A stretch of DNA of 64,000 nt from Nostoc sp. UHCC 0702 (GTDB taxonomy: Bacteria; Cyanobacteriota; Cyanobacteriia; Cyanobacteriales; Nostocaceae): NCBI GenBank assembly GCA_017164015.1, contig CP071065.1, positions 1,553,409 to 1,617,408 of the forward strand, written 5' to 3'. The first letter of the stretch is position 1; each line of letters opens with the position of its first letter. Below, in pieces: positions 1 to 8,619 of this stretch. Under the pieces are notes generated by a model. That model saw only the letters and a list, made by a program, of their open reading frames with translations. It was not told the DNA's origin and did no database searches. Both the position numbers and the translations under genes were made by a program.

Positions 1-512
1 TGCTCATAATCAGCTAAAAGACCTTCAAAAGAATGGTCTCCGTCCAAAAAAAGTACTCTTACAGGTAATGCAGACCAAATTCTTGCTGCTTGAAAACTAT
101 CGGTGACAAAAGTAGTTACATTATGGTCAACATCAGCTATGTTTAAGTTATTTTCAAATTCCTTCAATGTGAATGAAGAGGGAATTGCAGGAAACCAAGG
201 AGGAGCACCAGTGTGTGGATCAATTGCAACAACACCTTCTCGGTTTCCATCTTTTACACCTTTAGCAAAACATATAGTTGAACGTCCCTTAAAACTACCA
301 ATTTCTACTATTACTCCTGCTTGATCTCCCCACCTGCCAAGGGCATATTGGAGTAAACATTCTCTATCAGTACCCCAACCAAATATATTTTTCGTTCTTA
401 TTAAATTGAGTAAATCATTAGATTCTGGAGTAGAAGAAGCCATCTCGATAAGATTTGTAAAATACTCACTTGTTGTCAAATGTTCATTTAATTTAATTCT
501 GGAAATAGACAT
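1..512 (-). CDS. class I SAM-dependent methyltransferase, partial (C-terminus off window)
   Basis: Translating the minus strand from the ATG at 512 gives about 170 open codons that run off the left edge. An AAGG ribosome site lies about 9 bases upstream. The protein contains VEIGSFKGRST near residue 68, a glycine-rich motif I of class I methyltransferases, and LFLDGDHSFEGLLAD near residue 155. Together these are typical of the Methyltransf_24 / cephalosporin-hydroxylase-like group often found in glycan clusters. It is downstream of the Wzm/Wzt exporter on the same strand, so it probably modifies a sugar or lipid of the exported polymer. The acceptor cannot be read from the sequence. Confidence 0.75.
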   Translation of the reverse strand, partial: MSISRIKLNEHLTTSEYFTNLIEMASSTPESNDLLNLIRTKNIFGWGTDRECLLQYALGRWGDQAGVIVEIGSFKGRSTICFAKGVKDGNREGVVAIDPHTGAPPWFPAIPSSFTLKEFENNLNIADVDHNVTTFVTDSFQAARIWSALPVRVLFLDGDHSFEGLLADYE

Positions 513-665
513 ATTATTTTACCTTGCTATTCAATTGAAACTAGTTACATCACGTTTTGAAAAGTTATTACTTAAAATCAATTAAAAAACATATCAAATT
601 TAGCTTTCAAGAAATATCTAACAACTATCGATCTCTGATTTCAAAAGGACTTACTGAGTATATTT

Positions 666-1415
666 TTAAAAATTATTGGACTCATTGACTGTTTTCAGGT
701 AATATTCTACAACTTTATCTGCATTTCCAATTAATTTAATTTGACCTTTATCTAACCATACTGCTTGAGTACAAGTTTTTGCTATAAACTCCAAATCATG
801 AGACACAACTAGAATTGTTGTATCATCATTCCAAAACTTTTCTATTCTCTGCTGGCTTTTGTGCTTAAAACTCTCATCACCTACTGATAATACTTCATCC
901 AGCACAAGGATATCTGGTTGAGTCTCTGTTGCGATCGCAAATCCCAAACGTGCTACCATACCTGAAGACAAAGCTTTGACTGGCATGAATGCATAGTCTT
1001 CCAACTCTGCAAACTCTAAAATTGAGTTTACTCTTTCTAACATATAGGTTCTGGAAAACCCTAGTAAAACACCATAGAGCAGAATATTGTCCATAACCGA
1101 AATTTCTGGATCAAACCCTGCGCCTAGTTCAATTAATGGTGCAATTTTTCCATGAACTCGCACCAAGCCACTAGTTGGTTTAAGAATACCACAAATGACT
1201 TTGAGTACCGTTGACTTACCAGAACCATTTGCACCAATAATTCCTATTTTTTCACCTGAATTTACATTTAAATCAATTTTATCTAATACTAACTTTTTTG
1301 CCGGTTTACGATACTTACCCTCTAAAATCGACAAAAAAGTTTTCTTGAGGTCGTAAGAAAATTCTTCCTGTGTACGCCGCCAAAGAGATACTTTATCTAG
1401 ACGAATTACTTCCAT
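666..1415 (-). CDS. ABC transporter ATP-binding protein, polysaccharide export (Wzt-like)
   Basis: This 249-residue nucleotide-binding subunit energises export of a polysaccharide or lipid-linked glycan across the inner membrane. Walker A GANGSGKST is at residues 61-69, the signature LSSGM at about 149-153, and Walker B DILVLDE at about 168-174, followed by SVGD as in the O-antigen/teichoic-acid exporter family. The protein ends soon after the switch histidine (VVSHD), so it lacks the C-terminal carbohydrate-binding domain of long Wzt proteins. Recognition of a capped chain end is therefore not expected. Its ATG directly abuts the stop of the permease gene (TAAATG), which indicates translational coupling. 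Confidence 0.92.
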   Translation of the reverse strand: MEVIRLDKVSLWRRTQEEFSYDLKKTFLSILEGKYRKPAKKLVLDKIDLNVNSGEKIGIIGANGSGKSTVLKVICGILKPTSGLVRVHGKIAPLIELGAGFDPEISVMDNILLYGVLLGFSRTYMLERVNSILEFAELEDYAFMPVKALSSGMVARLGFAIATETQPDILVLDEVLSVGDESFKHKSQQRIEKFWNDDTTILVVSHDLEFIAKTCTQAVWLDKGQIKLIGNADKVVEYYLKTVNESNNF

Positions 1416-2219
1416 TTACAGCAAATCCATAAATTGATCTTGCCACAACTTAAAACAAACCCATCCTAATAAGAATATAATAATGCCACTAAGTAATGCG
1501 CTCAAAATTAAACTCAAATCAGGTAAAGCGCCTGATAAAGAAATCTGACGCAGGCTTTCAATTATCGGCGATAACGGATTCAATCTTAAAATAGGCTTAA
1601 CTTGTGTTGGAACAATCGCTGCTGGATAAAATACAGGACTAGTAATCCACAACACAAATACAACTAATTCATAGAAGTAAGGTAAATCTCTAAAAAACAC
1701 ATACAAAGCGCTTACTAAAAAACCAACCCCAATGGAAACTAATACCAGCGCCAAAGATGGAAAAAATAGTGCTAATACATTCACTAGATTCCTAGAGTTG
1801 AATAAAGTCATCACTGCTAGCAACGGAAACACTCCAACAGCAAACTGAAATACATTTGCAGCAACCATTGATACTGGAAATATACTTATAGGTAGCTGAA
1901 TTTTATTTAACAAAGGCCCATTTGCGACCACGCTACTCAAAGCTTGGGATGTAGAAGCTGAGAAAAAATTGATTACTACCAAGGCCGTAAACGCTGCCAA
2001 AACATAGTTTAGTATTGAGTTGCCATAATACGACGCAAACGTCGTCCCAAAAATTGCAGAGTACAAGCCTGTCATAATCAACGGGTTTAAAAGCGACCAA
2101 TAAACCCCTAAAAATGAACCCCGATAGCGTACTTTAAGATTCCGCGATACTAAGACATGTAGCAATTCCGAGTAGCGTTGCGCTTGCAACCTACTTAAAT
2201 TATCTTTAAACCAAAGCAT
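1416..2219 (-). CDS. ABC-2 type polysaccharide export permease (Wzm-like)
   Basis: The protein has about 267 residues with six hydrophobic segments. The N-terminal RYSELLHVLVSRNLKVRYRGSFLG stretch is characteristic of the ABC-2 permeases that pair with Wzt (shown here in two parts: RYSELLHVLVSRNL, then KVRYRGSFLG). It should form the membrane channel for a glycan. The frame is open up to a TTG at 2240, but the ATG at 2219 (MLWFKDN) is the more likely start because conserved family similarity begins there. It is the first gene of a two-gene exporter. A degraded copy of the 5' part of this gene and its upstream flank is at about 5904-6232. Confidence 0.9.
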   Translation of the reverse strand: MLWFKDNLSRLQAQRYSELLHVLVSRNLKVRYRGSFLGVYWSLLNPLIMTGLYSAIFGTTFASYYGNSILNYVLAAFTALVVINFFSASTSQALSSVVANGPLLNKIQLPISIFPVSMVAANVFQFAVGVFPLLAVMTLFNSRNLVNVLALFFPSLALVLVSIGVGFLVSALYVFFRDLPYFYELVVFVLWITSPVFYPAAIVPTQVKPILRLNPLSPIIESLRQISLSGALPDLSLILSALLSGIIIFLLGWVCFKLWQDQFMDLL

Positions 2220-2530
2220 GATTACAACCACCACAGGCAAGTTATTCGCGCATTCTATACTATCAGAGTGCTTTCGTGTGAATTAGCTTAGCACCAAAAC
2301 TTTATTCTAGAAAGCACTACTAATTCTAAAAGTCATTCACTTGCACATATCAAGTACTCAGAACATCTTAATCCCACTAAGACCAGTTGATTTATCTATA
2401 TAGTTCCTCAAACTTTCTACCACAAACATGCTTATTGCTCGTTTTTATTAGCATGTTTGAGACTAAAAGTCAAATATAATTATATCTTTAATGTAAAACT
2501 CCATAAATGAGTCTACAGAGAAGAAGAATT
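2220..2530. other. intergenic, wzm leader
   Basis: This AT-rich gap probably holds the promoter of the wzm-wzt pair. Bases from about 2236 to 2266 recur almost exactly at 6205-6233, upstream of the wzm remnant, so the leader was duplicated along with the gene. I see no ORF or clear terminator. Confidence 0.5.
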
Positions 2531-4252
2531 TTATTTTTGATTTAAAGGTAGTTGAACCTTAAAAGAATTAAATCTTCCAGAGGAAGTAGTAGTTTTTGCT
2601 AACAAGTACCCGGAACTAAGATTAAAGGGGTTTCCCAGTTCTTGCCGAGATATTAGACAGACATTATCGTCATATTTACCATTTTCACTTAACCATTTAG
2701 CAATTTCACTAGCAGTCTTACTTGCAGCAGAATTTCCATAAAGGCGTGGAGCATTTCCTGAATAACCATTGATGACTGGTATGTTAGTTTCTATCCCAGC
2801 CCACATAGCTGATAAATTAGTAACATTGGAAGAGATGGTAGGATCTAACGAAGGCTCTAAAAAGATATATGCAGCTTGACAACCTTTGTTCATTAATTCC
2901 TTGATTTCGCTAATTTCCTGAGCATATAAAGATTTATTATAGCCGCTTAGCCCAAATAGAGGCTGTTCAATGAGACATAAAATAAAAAATATACTTAAAA
3001 TGATTGAGCGTAGTTGATTTTTGACAATGTTAGACTTCAATAGGCAATCAAGAGATACTGAACCTGCAAGGAGAATATAAAAGTAAGCAGTTGTAGATAT
3101 TCTGGTAACGGCTCTAATTATGGAAGCACCTGGTACAGTGTGATAAATGATTCTCCAAAGTGTAAATTCAGAAAATAAGCGTGTAGATAGAAGGAAAATC
3201 GCTAAAAATACAAGCAAACAAACCTTCACTAATACTAATTTTTCAGGCTCTAGCAATGTCTTATTGAAACTTAAAGCATATATACATACAAATATGAGTA
3301 GCAAGAATATCAATCCCGGAAACATATTGGCTTCAGTCACTGCTTGTGAGTCTTTAGATGCCCAACTCAGTAAAGGAGACCAAAAATTTCCTTGCGGAAC
3401 AGACAACCAAGAAGAAATTTTAGGTATTCCTACATATACTTCTTCCCATGTGCGACCACCTAGTTCTTTCTTAGCATTTATATAAGGTAAAAAACTTATA
3501 TAAGTCAAAGTTACCCAAAAAAGAGTAATGAAAATAGACTTTTTATAGTTATAACGCCAATATATAATAAATTCTCTCAGAGCATTATGATTTAAGAGAT
3601 ACCCAATAGTAAAAAATATTACCAAACTAAATACTAAAAACCAACCTAAATATATTCCCGCAAGTAATTGCAAATAGCTGAAAAAAAGTATTAAATTTAA
3701 TCTGGATTTGCTTGGACTATTAAAAAAAATCCATGCATTTAAAAATGCTAATGGAGTAAAAAACTGTGGTAAAAGCTGCTGATGAAAAATCTGATAAATC
3801 CTAAGTAAACCAAAAGCAAACAGAAAAGCTCCTAACAAGGTAACAGTATGGCTTACTTTGTAATAACGCAGCAAAAATGAAAAACTTGCGAAACAAAGCA
3901 CACAAACACTAATCATCCATAACTGAAATGATATATCTGATGAGAATAAATATCTGAATAAAACATAAATAGGTGCAGAACCAAATAGATTATCTGAGAA
4001 AGCAAGAACATTTTTATAAGGATAGAAAAATGATGGAGACCATAAATCTCCAATGTAGTTTTTATCAGTTAAAAATTGAAATAAATGCTCTAAAAAGTAA
4101 TTATTTAATCTTGTATCTCCTGGATCAGTTTGCATGTAAGCAAAATTACTTAAGAGAGTAGGGTAAAACACTATAAAAATTCCTGTGATACAAACAATAA
4201 TATATGATAAAGCTATATATATTTTTTTGAAATTTGTATTTTTATAATTCAT
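2531..4252 (-). CDS. multi-pass membrane protein, GT-C glycosyltransferase-like
   Basis: The 573-residue protein has roughly ten to twelve hydrophobic segments over its first 450 residues and a soluble C-terminal domain. The first extracytoplasmic loop holds an acidic DPGDTRLNNY motif, and acidic residues in this loop are a feature of GT-C transferases that use polyprenyl-phosphate sugars. I do not recognise a named family, so the assignment rests on topology, the acidic loop and the neighbours. The ATG at 4252 has GTAGGGA upstream and is preferred over the ATG at 4273, which has no ribosome site. It sits between exporter genes and a polyprenyl-sugar type GT2 and probably decorates the same glycan. 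Confidence 0.65.
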   Translation of the reverse strand: MNYKNTNFKKIYIALSYIIVCITGIFIVFYPTLLSNFAYMQTDPGDTRLNNYFLEHLFQFLTDKNYIGDLWSPSFFYPYKNVLAFSDNLFGSAPIYVLFRYLFSSDISFQLWMISVCVLCFASFSFLLRYYKVSHTVTLLGAFLFAFGLLRIYQIFHQQLLPQFFTPLAFLNAWIFFNSPSKSRLNLILFFSYLQLLAGIYLGWFLVFSLVIFFTIGYLLNHNALREFIIYWRYNYKKSIFITLFWVTLTYISFLPYINAKKELGGRTWEEVYVGIPKISSWLSVPQGNFWSPLLSWASKDSQAVTEANMFPGLIFLLLIFVCIYALSFNKTLLEPEKLVLVKVCLLVFLAIFLLSTRLFSEFTLWRIIYHTVPGASIIRAVTRISTTAYFYILLAGSVSLDCLLKSNIVKNQLRSIILSIFFILCLIEQPLFGLSGYNKSLYAQEISEIKELMNKGCQAAYIFLEPSLDPTISSNVTNLSAMWAGIETNIPVINGYSGNAPRLYGNSAASKTASEIAKWLSENGKYDDNVCLISRQELGNPFNLSSGYLLAKTTTSSGRFNSFKVQLPLNQK

Positions 4253-4301
4253 TTGAGATGTCCCTACGTTCATTTAGATAATAATAAATAAGCTTATTAT
4301 T

Positions 4302-4670
4302 TTACTTTTGCCATACCACTAAAATGACTCCAACTACGATAAAACTCAAACCTAGAAAACGTGTTAAAGGAATAGTTTCTTTGAAAATAAAGTAACCCAG
4401 AAAGACTGAGAAAAGATAAACTAGTGATACGGATGGGCCAGCAACACTCAAGTTAACTCTAGTTAATAGGAGGATATAGGCTAAAGCCCCCAGAGCATAG
4501 CAAGTCAGCCCTATTACAAGTTCAGATGTTGTAATGATGCTGAGAATATGACTAACAGCATTTCCTGCATGAACTCTGCCTAACTTTAGTGCGCCTATTT
4601 TTAAGAAAAACTGCCCAGCCACACTTGCCATAACAGACATTAGTAGTAAAATAAATTCTTGTGGTGTCAT
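4302..4670 (-). CDS. EamA/SMR-type small membrane transporter (ArnE-like)
   Basis: The 122-residue protein has four transmembrane helices. N-terminal VAGQFFLKIGALKLG and C-terminal SVFLGYFIFKETIPLTRFLG with a terminal VVGVILV segment match the small multidrug resistance/EamA fold. Members of this size in sugar clusters (ArnE/ArnF type) flip polyprenyl-phosphate sugars, while others export drugs. A GT2 enzyme of the polyprenyl-phosphate type lies next to it and a GT-C-like protein lies on the other side. The three could make, flip and transfer a lipid-linked sugar. That role is inferred from context; the fold itself is clear. Confidence 0.75.
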   Translation of the reverse strand: MTPQEFILLLMSVMASVAGQFFLKIGALKLGRVHAGNAVSHILSIITTSELVIGLTCYALGALAYILLLTRVNLSVAGPSVSLVYLFSVFLGYFIFKETIPLTRFLGLSFIVVGVILVVWQK

Positions 4671-5102
4671 AACAATTTACTCACAGTCATTGATCAGTTT
4701 TTATCTGCAAATATCATCCATTAAAAATGTAAATTAATCCTCATATCAATCTTAGAAAATCTACTAGATTGATTGTTGAACAAAAAAATATTTCCTATAC
4801 ATTTGTTGAACTAATGCTGATAATTTTTCAGAGTTATATATATTTTTTTGAAAAAAGTAATTTATGATTGTAAATCGCGGCTAAACAAACCAATTATACC
4901 TCACTAGATTGACTTTTAGTCTGTCTCTAGAGGCTTTGTTTCAACTCCCAACTCCCAAGTTCTAGAATCTGTTAGCCCTAATGAAACGTTAGCAGTACGA
5001 AGCATAGGTGATTTTTCAAAACGGGATATTCCTACATACATCAACCAAAAAACGATCATAATAAAGATTCAAGTCAAGGAATTTATTTGAACAAAATTTT
5101 TA
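4671..5102. other. AT-rich intergenic, no gene seen
   Basis: No reading frame of note on either strand. It contains a short piece of the CAACTCC-type heptamer repeat near 4940 but no clear terminator hairpin. It may contain the promoter for the minus-strand genes below it. Confidence 0.4.
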
Positions 5103-5846
5103 CTAACATAGCTTTTTATTTTTGATATTAGTAAAAAATTTTTTTGGACTTTTAGACTGAGTAAATAAATTATATTTAAAAATACAAAATATAGCTCTAA
5201 TTCCATCTTTCCAGCCTATTTTTTTGCCTTCATTATATGTACGTCCATAATAAGATATACCAACCTCATAAATGCGACATCCAGTTTTAGCAATTTTAGC
5301 TGTTATTTCCGGTTCAAAGCCAAATCGATTTTCTTCTATATTAATATTTTGTATTATCTCTCGTCGGAAAGCTTTATAACATGTTTCCATATCTGTTAAA
5401 TTAATATTAGTAAACATGTTAGACAACATTGTTAAAAAACTATTACCCACTCTATGCCAATAGTAGACAACCCTATGAGGTCTACCTCCTTGAAAACGAG
5501 AACCAAAAACTACATCAGCTTTATTATCAAGAATTGGCTCAATCATTAAGGGATACTCTTGAGGATCATATTCTAGATCTGCATCTTGAACAATTATAAT
5601 ATCACCCGTTGCTGCTGCAAAACCAGTGCGTAGGGCCGCACCTTTACCAAGATTACGTTTGTGATAAATAATTTTGTCTACTTTTGTTTCTAATCTAGAG
5701 TGTAGTTTTTCTGTAGTCCCATCTGTTGAGCAATCATCAACAATAATAATTTCTAAATTTTTAATAGGAGATGCCTTAACCGCATGTAAAACTTGTTCAA
5801 TTGTTTCCACTTCGTTGAAACAAGGAATAATAACAGAAAGTTTCAT
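5103..5846 (-). CDS. glycosyltransferase family 2, polyprenyl-phosphate sugar synthase-like
   Basis: The protein has 247 residues from the ATG at 5846; the frame is open to a TTG at 5867. It starts MKLSVIIPCFNE, with the nucleotide-sugar motif DDCSTDGT at 37-44 and the metal-binding DAD at 88-90. The later GSRFQGG and ETCYKAFRR segments are typical of DPM1-like GT2 enzymes that move a sugar from a nucleotide donor to dolichyl or undecaprenyl phosphate on the cytoplasmic face. There is no C-terminal membrane anchor. It is the most upstream gene of the minus-strand cluster. The sugar transferred is unknown. Confidence 0.85.
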   Translation of the reverse strand: MKLSVIIPCFNEVETIEQVLHAVKASPIKNLEIIIVDDCSTDGTTEKLHSRLETKVDKIIYHKRNLGKGAALRTGFAAATGDIIIVQDADLEYDPQEYPLMIEPILDNKADVVFGSRFQGGRPHRVVYYWHRVGNSFLTMLSNMFTNINLTDMETCYKAFRREIIQNINIEENRFGFEPEITAKIAKTGCRIYEVGISYYGRTYNEGKKIGWKDGIRAIFCIFKYNLFTQSKSPKKFFTNIKNKKLC

Positions 5847-5903
5847 CTTTATTTCTTCTATTTCCAAGTTAAATTAAAGGAATTTGTTGGTAAAAGCTTG
5901 GGT

Positions 5904-6235
5904 AGTGTCAATTGAAAAAGAATTTATCACTACCAGCCCGATAAAGGCTGCCAACATTTAACTGAGTATAAAATTACCATAATTATGATGCTAAAGTTGT
6001 ACTGAAAATTTATGTGTACAGCCCTGTCATGATCAGTGAGTTCAAAAGGGACTAATAAACTCCCAGGAACGAACCCCGATCGCGTACTTTTAAGATGAGG
6101 CGACATCAAAACGTTCAGCAGTTCACTTTAGCGCGGCGCTCGCAAGCAATTTAAATTTTCTTTAAGCGAAAGTGTCATCCTCAAAAACCACCACACAGCA
6201 CAGGCAAGTTATTCGCGCATTCTATACTATTGAAG
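5904..6235 (-). pseudogene. decayed second copy of the wzm 5' end and its leader
   Basis: The stretch aligns by eye with 1955-2266. Shared runs include GCCTGTCAT, GAACCCCGAT, GCGTACTTT and the flank CAGGCAAGTTATTCGCGC. The copy has many substitutions and frame-breaking indels and covers only the N-terminal half of the permease. The upstream flank is better preserved than the coding part. It lies directly upstream of the GT2 gene, so the segment holding the GT2, SMR and GT-C genes sits between two copies of the same exporter start. This suggests past duplication or insertion by recombination at this site. Confidence 0.85.
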
Positions 6236-6298
6236 CAAACTTTGTCCCATGAGCTGACTATTAAAATTACCTACATGTGACGAAAACCTACTTTGTGG

Positions 6299-6717
6299 TT
6301 AACTCAGGCTGTTTGCATCAACTCCCAGAGAGCGCAGATGTTCCGCCAATCGTTCAGCACGTTGGTGTTCTTGCTCTACTTTTTCTGCCAGCGTCGGCAG
6401 CCAACCTGCCGCATTATACCAACGCAACCATAAACCTGTTGTCTGTTGATAAGTACCCTGCCACAGTCCTAGTCCCATCTCTAACTCTTCCAACCAAAAG
6501 CGATTTTCTGGTAGAGATATTGCTTCATAGCGAGTCCCCTGCAATCGAAAGGCACGCAAATCATTTTCGTAGCGATCGCAGACAATATAGTACGGAACGC
6601 GCAAAATACGTTCATATACTTCCCACTTTGTCGGTGGTTGGTTTACTTCCCTTAGTGTTTGCCCTAAATCTTCTTGTTCCGTACCAGGTGAGAGCAATTC
6701 AACTACTATTTTAAGTT
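6299..6717 (-). pseudogene. 5'-truncated Uma2 family endonuclease (DUF820)
   Basis: The open frame reads LKIVVELLSPGTEQEDLG and then continues through a typical Uma2 C-terminal half that ends in a basic coiled segment (EQEHQRAERLAEHLRSLGV). The N-terminal two thirds of a normal Uma2 protein of about 190-260 residues are missing. Upstream the frame runs straight into a TAA and AGTTGTCAG-type heptamer repeats. A repeat-associated deletion seems to have removed the start. No plausible start codon with a ribosome site is present. Another Uma2 gene, intact, is at 52799. Confidence 0.8.
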
Positions 6718-6894
6718 GTTAGTTAGTTGTCAGTTGTCAGGAGGCAGAATTGAAGAAGTATTTGCCTGATCAGCTCATCTTTCCACCTGCCCATCTCCTC
6801 ATCTTTCCATACCCTCATCTCCTTGAATCTATTACATATCAGGTACGGATTCAGCTAAACTGAATCTTGGTTTATATCTAATTGTTAAGTTGGC

Positions 6895-7089
6895 ATGGAA
6901 ATCGGACAAAAGGTTAAAGTGTTTCGTCTGCGCGATCGCGTATCTCCCCCCATCGTGAAAAAATTAGGACAAGTAGGCGTCATCCTGGGCTACAAAGTTA
7001 CAGATGGTGGCGGTATCGGTGTAGTAGTGCAGTTTGATGACAATACTTCTACGTGGTTTTTTGAGGATGAAATCAAACCCGTGCAGTAA
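6895..7089 (+). CDS. petP: DUF2862 / PetP-like small protein
   Basis: The 64-residue soluble protein starts MEIGQKVKVFRLRDR and ends WFFEDEIKPV, with a central GQVGVILGYK and glycine-rich GGGIGVVVQFDD. This is the compact SH3-like DUF2862 family found across cyanobacteria. As I recall, the family includes PetP, a cytochrome b6f-associated subunit affecting linear electron flow. The family match is strong; the PetP identity is from memory and less certain. The gene is 84 bases upstream of the ArsA/Get3-like gene and co-directional, so the two may be co-transcribed. Confidence 0.7.
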   Translation: MEIGQKVKVFRLRDRVSPPIVKKLGQVGVILGYKVTDGGGIGVVVQFDDNTSTWFFEDEIKPVQ

Positions 7090-7172
7090 AGTTAACTCCA
7101 GGTGGAAGCTAAGAGTATTTGCCTGGTGCTAAGTTGAAGTTGAACAGACAGGTGGTAATTGGAAATCAAGTA

Positions 7173-8273
7173 ATGTCCCTGATATTGACATTTTTGGGCA
7201 AAGGCAGCATCAATCGTACCAAAATAGCGATCGCCGCCGCCAAGCTACTAGCAAGCCAAGGCAAGCGTGTACTTCTAGCAGGACTGGCAGAACCAGCGTT
7301 ACCCATCTTGCTAAATCAAACTCTTGCTCCTGACCCCCAGGAAATTGCTCCTAATCTAGAAGTTGTGCAGTTCCAAGCATCTGTCCTCTTAGAACGCAGC
7401 TGGGAGGAAGTCAAAAAACTTGAGGCACAATATCTCCGTACCCCCATTTTTAAAGAGGTTTACGGACAAGAACTAGTAGTGTTACCGGGGATGGACAGCG
7501 CCCTTGCCCTCAATGCTATCCGTGAATATGATGCCAGTGGGAAATATGACGCGATCGTCTATGATGGTACCGGTGATGCCGCCAGCCTACGGATGTTAGG
7601 GCTACCAGAGTCTCTGAGTTGGTATGTACGGCGATTTAAGCAATTGTTTGCTAACTCCGATTTGGGCAAGGCTATTAGTGAATCGCCGTTGGTTCAACCA
7701 GTGATTAGCAGCTTATTCAATGTCAACTGGACAGCGGATAACTTCGCCCTGCCTACCAACCAAGTCAACAATTTCTTAGACAAGGGTAAAGCTGCTCTTG
7801 CTGACCCCAAACGCATCGCTGCCTTCTTGGTAAGTACAGCAGACCCAGTTGAAGTAGCAAGTAGTCGTTATTATTGGGGCAGTGCCCAGGAAATCGGTCT
7901 AACTGTTGGTGGTGCAATTATTGTGTCTTCTGAAACAGAGGTTAACCTCTCAGAGGAATTTGCACCCCTAAAAGTTAGTGTTGTTCCCGACTCTGCAACA
8001 GGCGACTGGCAACCGCTGATAGACGCTTTACCCGACTTTGTAGAACAAGCACTACAAGCTCCCAAACCTATCGAAATCGACACCCACAACCGTCAGGTGC
8101 GCCTATTCTTACCCGGTTTTGACAAAAAGCGAGTCAAACTCACCCAGTACGGGCCAGAAGTCACCGTGGAAGCAGGAGACCAGCGACGGAATATCCCCCT
8201 ACCCCCAGCACTAAGTGGCAAACGGGTTGCTGGAGCGAAGTTTCAAAATAATTATTTGATAATTTCGTTTTAA
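7173..8273 (+). CDS. Get3/ArsA-like protein with degenerate P-loop and HSP20-like C-terminus
   Basis: The protein has 366 residues from the ATG at 7173 (MSLILTFLGKG), while the frame is open from 7119. It resembles the ArsA/Get3 ATPase fold that targets tail-anchored proteins or energises arsenite efflux. The usual GKGGVGKT loop is replaced by GKGSINRT, which lacks the catalytic P-loop lysine, and the DPA switch-I motif reads EPA. The last 65 residues (from IDTHNRQVRLFLPGFDK) form the HSP20-like domain seen in many cyanobacterial ArsA-family proteins. Position between petP and chlG suggests a thylakoid-related role. ATPase activity is doubtful from the sequence. Confidence 0.75.
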   Translation: MSLILTFLGKGSINRTKIAIAAAKLLASQGKRVLLAGLAEPALPILLNQTLAPDPQEIAPNLEVVQFQASVLLERSWEEVKKLEAQYLRTPIFKEVYGQELVVLPGMDSALALNAIREYDASGKYDAIVYDGTGDAASLRMLGLPESLSWYVRRFKQLFANSDLGKAISESPLVQPVISSLFNVNWTADNFALPTNQVNNFLDKGKAALADPKRIAAFLVSTADPVEVASSRYYWGSAQEIGLTVGGAIIVSSETEVNLSEEFAPLKVSVVPDSATGDWQPLIDALPDFVEQALQAPKPIEIDTHNRQVRLFLPGFDKKRVKLTQYGPEVTVEAGDQRRNIPLPPALSGKRVAGAKFQNNYLIISF

Positions 8274-8319
8274 CCCTCTTCGGCAGAATTCCCCATCTGC
8301 CATGCGGTGGCATACTTCA

Positions 8320-8607
8320 TTTTAGTCAGGAGTCAGGGATCAAGTTAGGAGTTAACAGTTAAGAGTGAGGAATCAAGTTAGGAGTTAACAGTTAAGAGTG
8401 AGAAATAAAACAACAATTCATAACTCCTAAATCCTGCACGGGCAGGTAAGGCACGCATATCTTGCTACTAATTGAATTTGGTGGCATACCCGCCCCTATA
8501 ACTTTTAACTCCTAACTCCTAAACGGCAGTTGCGCGGCTGTCGGCAAAGCCGCCCAACGCACTGCCTCCTCCTAACTCCTAACTCCTAACTCCTAACTCC
8601 TAACTTC
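8320..8607. repeat. heptamer and tandem repeats upstream of chlG
   Basis: A unit of about 32 bases (ATCAAGTTAGGAGTTAACAG and onward) occurs twice in tandem near 8339-8402. It is followed by CTAACTC heptamers and by a GC-rich palindromic segment (8524-8569) related to one at 12193-12289. No gene lies in the gap between the Get3-like gene and chlG. The chlG promoter must lie in or near this repeat tract. Confidence 0.8.
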
Positions 8608-8619
8608 CTAATAAGTCTT

